Below are positions 5,871 through 6,097 of a stretch of DNA of 6,097 nucleotides, in pieces. The DNA comes from Anaerolineaceae bacterium UBA5311. Lineage in GTDB: Bacteria > Chloroflexota > Anaerolineae > Anaerolineales > Anaerolineaceae. A program made the translations under genes and the position numbers. The first letter of the stretch is position 1; every line of letters begins with the position of its first letter. The stretch lies in contig DHRN01000090.1 in the NCBI GenBank assembly GCA_002411175.1, positions 1 to 6,097 on the forward strand, given 5' to 3'. The notes below the pieces were generated by a model. The model ran no database searches and was not told the DNA's origin. It saw only the letters and a list, made by a program, of their open reading frames with translations.

Positions 5871-6097
5871 TTTGTCATCCTGAGCCTCTTTTGCGAAGGA
5901 TCCTGTCGATTCGAAGGGGAAAATCCTTACGAAGTACACTATTTGTGACGTCGTTCAGGATGACAGATAGTTTGTCATCCTGAGCCTCTTTTGCGAAGGA
6001 CCTTGTCGATTGGAAGGGGAAAATCCTTACGAAGTACACTATTTGTGACTTCGTTCAGGATGAAAGATAGTTTGTTATCCTGAGCCTCTTTTGCGAA
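5871..6097. repeat. Tandem array of a 100-bp palindromic repeat, cut by the window end
   Basis: Units begin at 5871, 5971 and 6071, an exact 100-bp period; the third is cut after 27 bp by the window end. Units 1 and 2 differ at five of 100 positions by eye. Unit 1 has perfect 10-bp outer arms, GTCATCCTGA (5874-5883) and TCAGGATGAC (5955-5964). An inner pair, AAGGAT (5896-5901) and ATCCTT (5923-5928), lies within. Unit 2 has one mismatch in its closing arm. The array therefore can fold into nested hairpins on either strand. It resembles REP- or MITE-like intergenic repeats; no transposase gene is present here. Confidence 0.9.

Noticed and set aside
5700..5939. Minus-strand frame of 79 codons containing a Phe-Pro/Cys-Ser-Leu repeated segment
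   Set aside because: It reads through the GGGAACA heptamers and the palindromic repeat, which give a heptapeptide-like pattern by translation alone, and it overlaps the coaE promoter and start.
5871..6097. CRISPR array
   Set aside because: The whole 100-bp period is repeated, including what would be the spacers; there are no unique spacers and no cas genes.

Overview
The window holds five genes on the minus strand, in transcription order coaE – cdaA – cdaR/ybbR – der – lepB. They run from 5730 down to 384 with short gaps (87 bp, a 4-bp overlap, 26 bp, 33 bp) and end at a clear intrinsic terminator (336-361, minus). All five are intact. The likely source is a bacterium of the phylum Chloroflexota, probably class Anaerolineae. 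The reasons are the CoaE variant (a GNIASGKS P-loop, an 'EAIKLIE' segment where other CoaE have a 'PLL.E' motif, and a long C-terminal extension), the moderate GC content, and the intergenic GTCATCCTGA…CGAAG repeats. This is a judgement from memory of the families; no database search was done.

Region by region (left to right): 1-148 is a heptamer minisatellite (GGGAACA units) followed by one decayed copy of a palindromic repeat. 149-335 has no convincing gene. 336-361 is the terminator. Then follow lepB (signal peptidase I), der (double-GTPase ribosome assembly factor), cdaR (membrane-anchored four-repeat YbbR protein), cdaA (membrane diadenylate cyclase) and coaE (dephospho-CoA kinase with about 150 extra C-terminal residues). 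5731-5818 carries the coaE promoter region with an inverted repeat. 5819-6097 is a second heptamer tract followed by a tandem array of the same palindromic repeat with an exact 100-bp period, running off the window. The same compound repeat, with the same junction, therefore flanks the gene cluster on both sides in direct orientation.

How the genes work together: cdaA and cdaR form the standard c-di-AMP synthase/regulator pair and are translationally coupled (ATGA overlap with a strong Shine-Dalgarno). glmM, the usual third partner in Firmicutes, is not in this window; der follows instead. coaE, der and lepB are housekeeping genes for CoA synthesis, 50S assembly and protein export. The cluster looks like a housekeeping operon with internal promoters, not a mobile or defence system. 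I found no previously undescribed system. The points most worth checking are the unassigned CoaE C-terminal domain, the -10-like boxes sitting 6-8 nt before three start codons (possible leaderless starts), and the compound flanking repeats.
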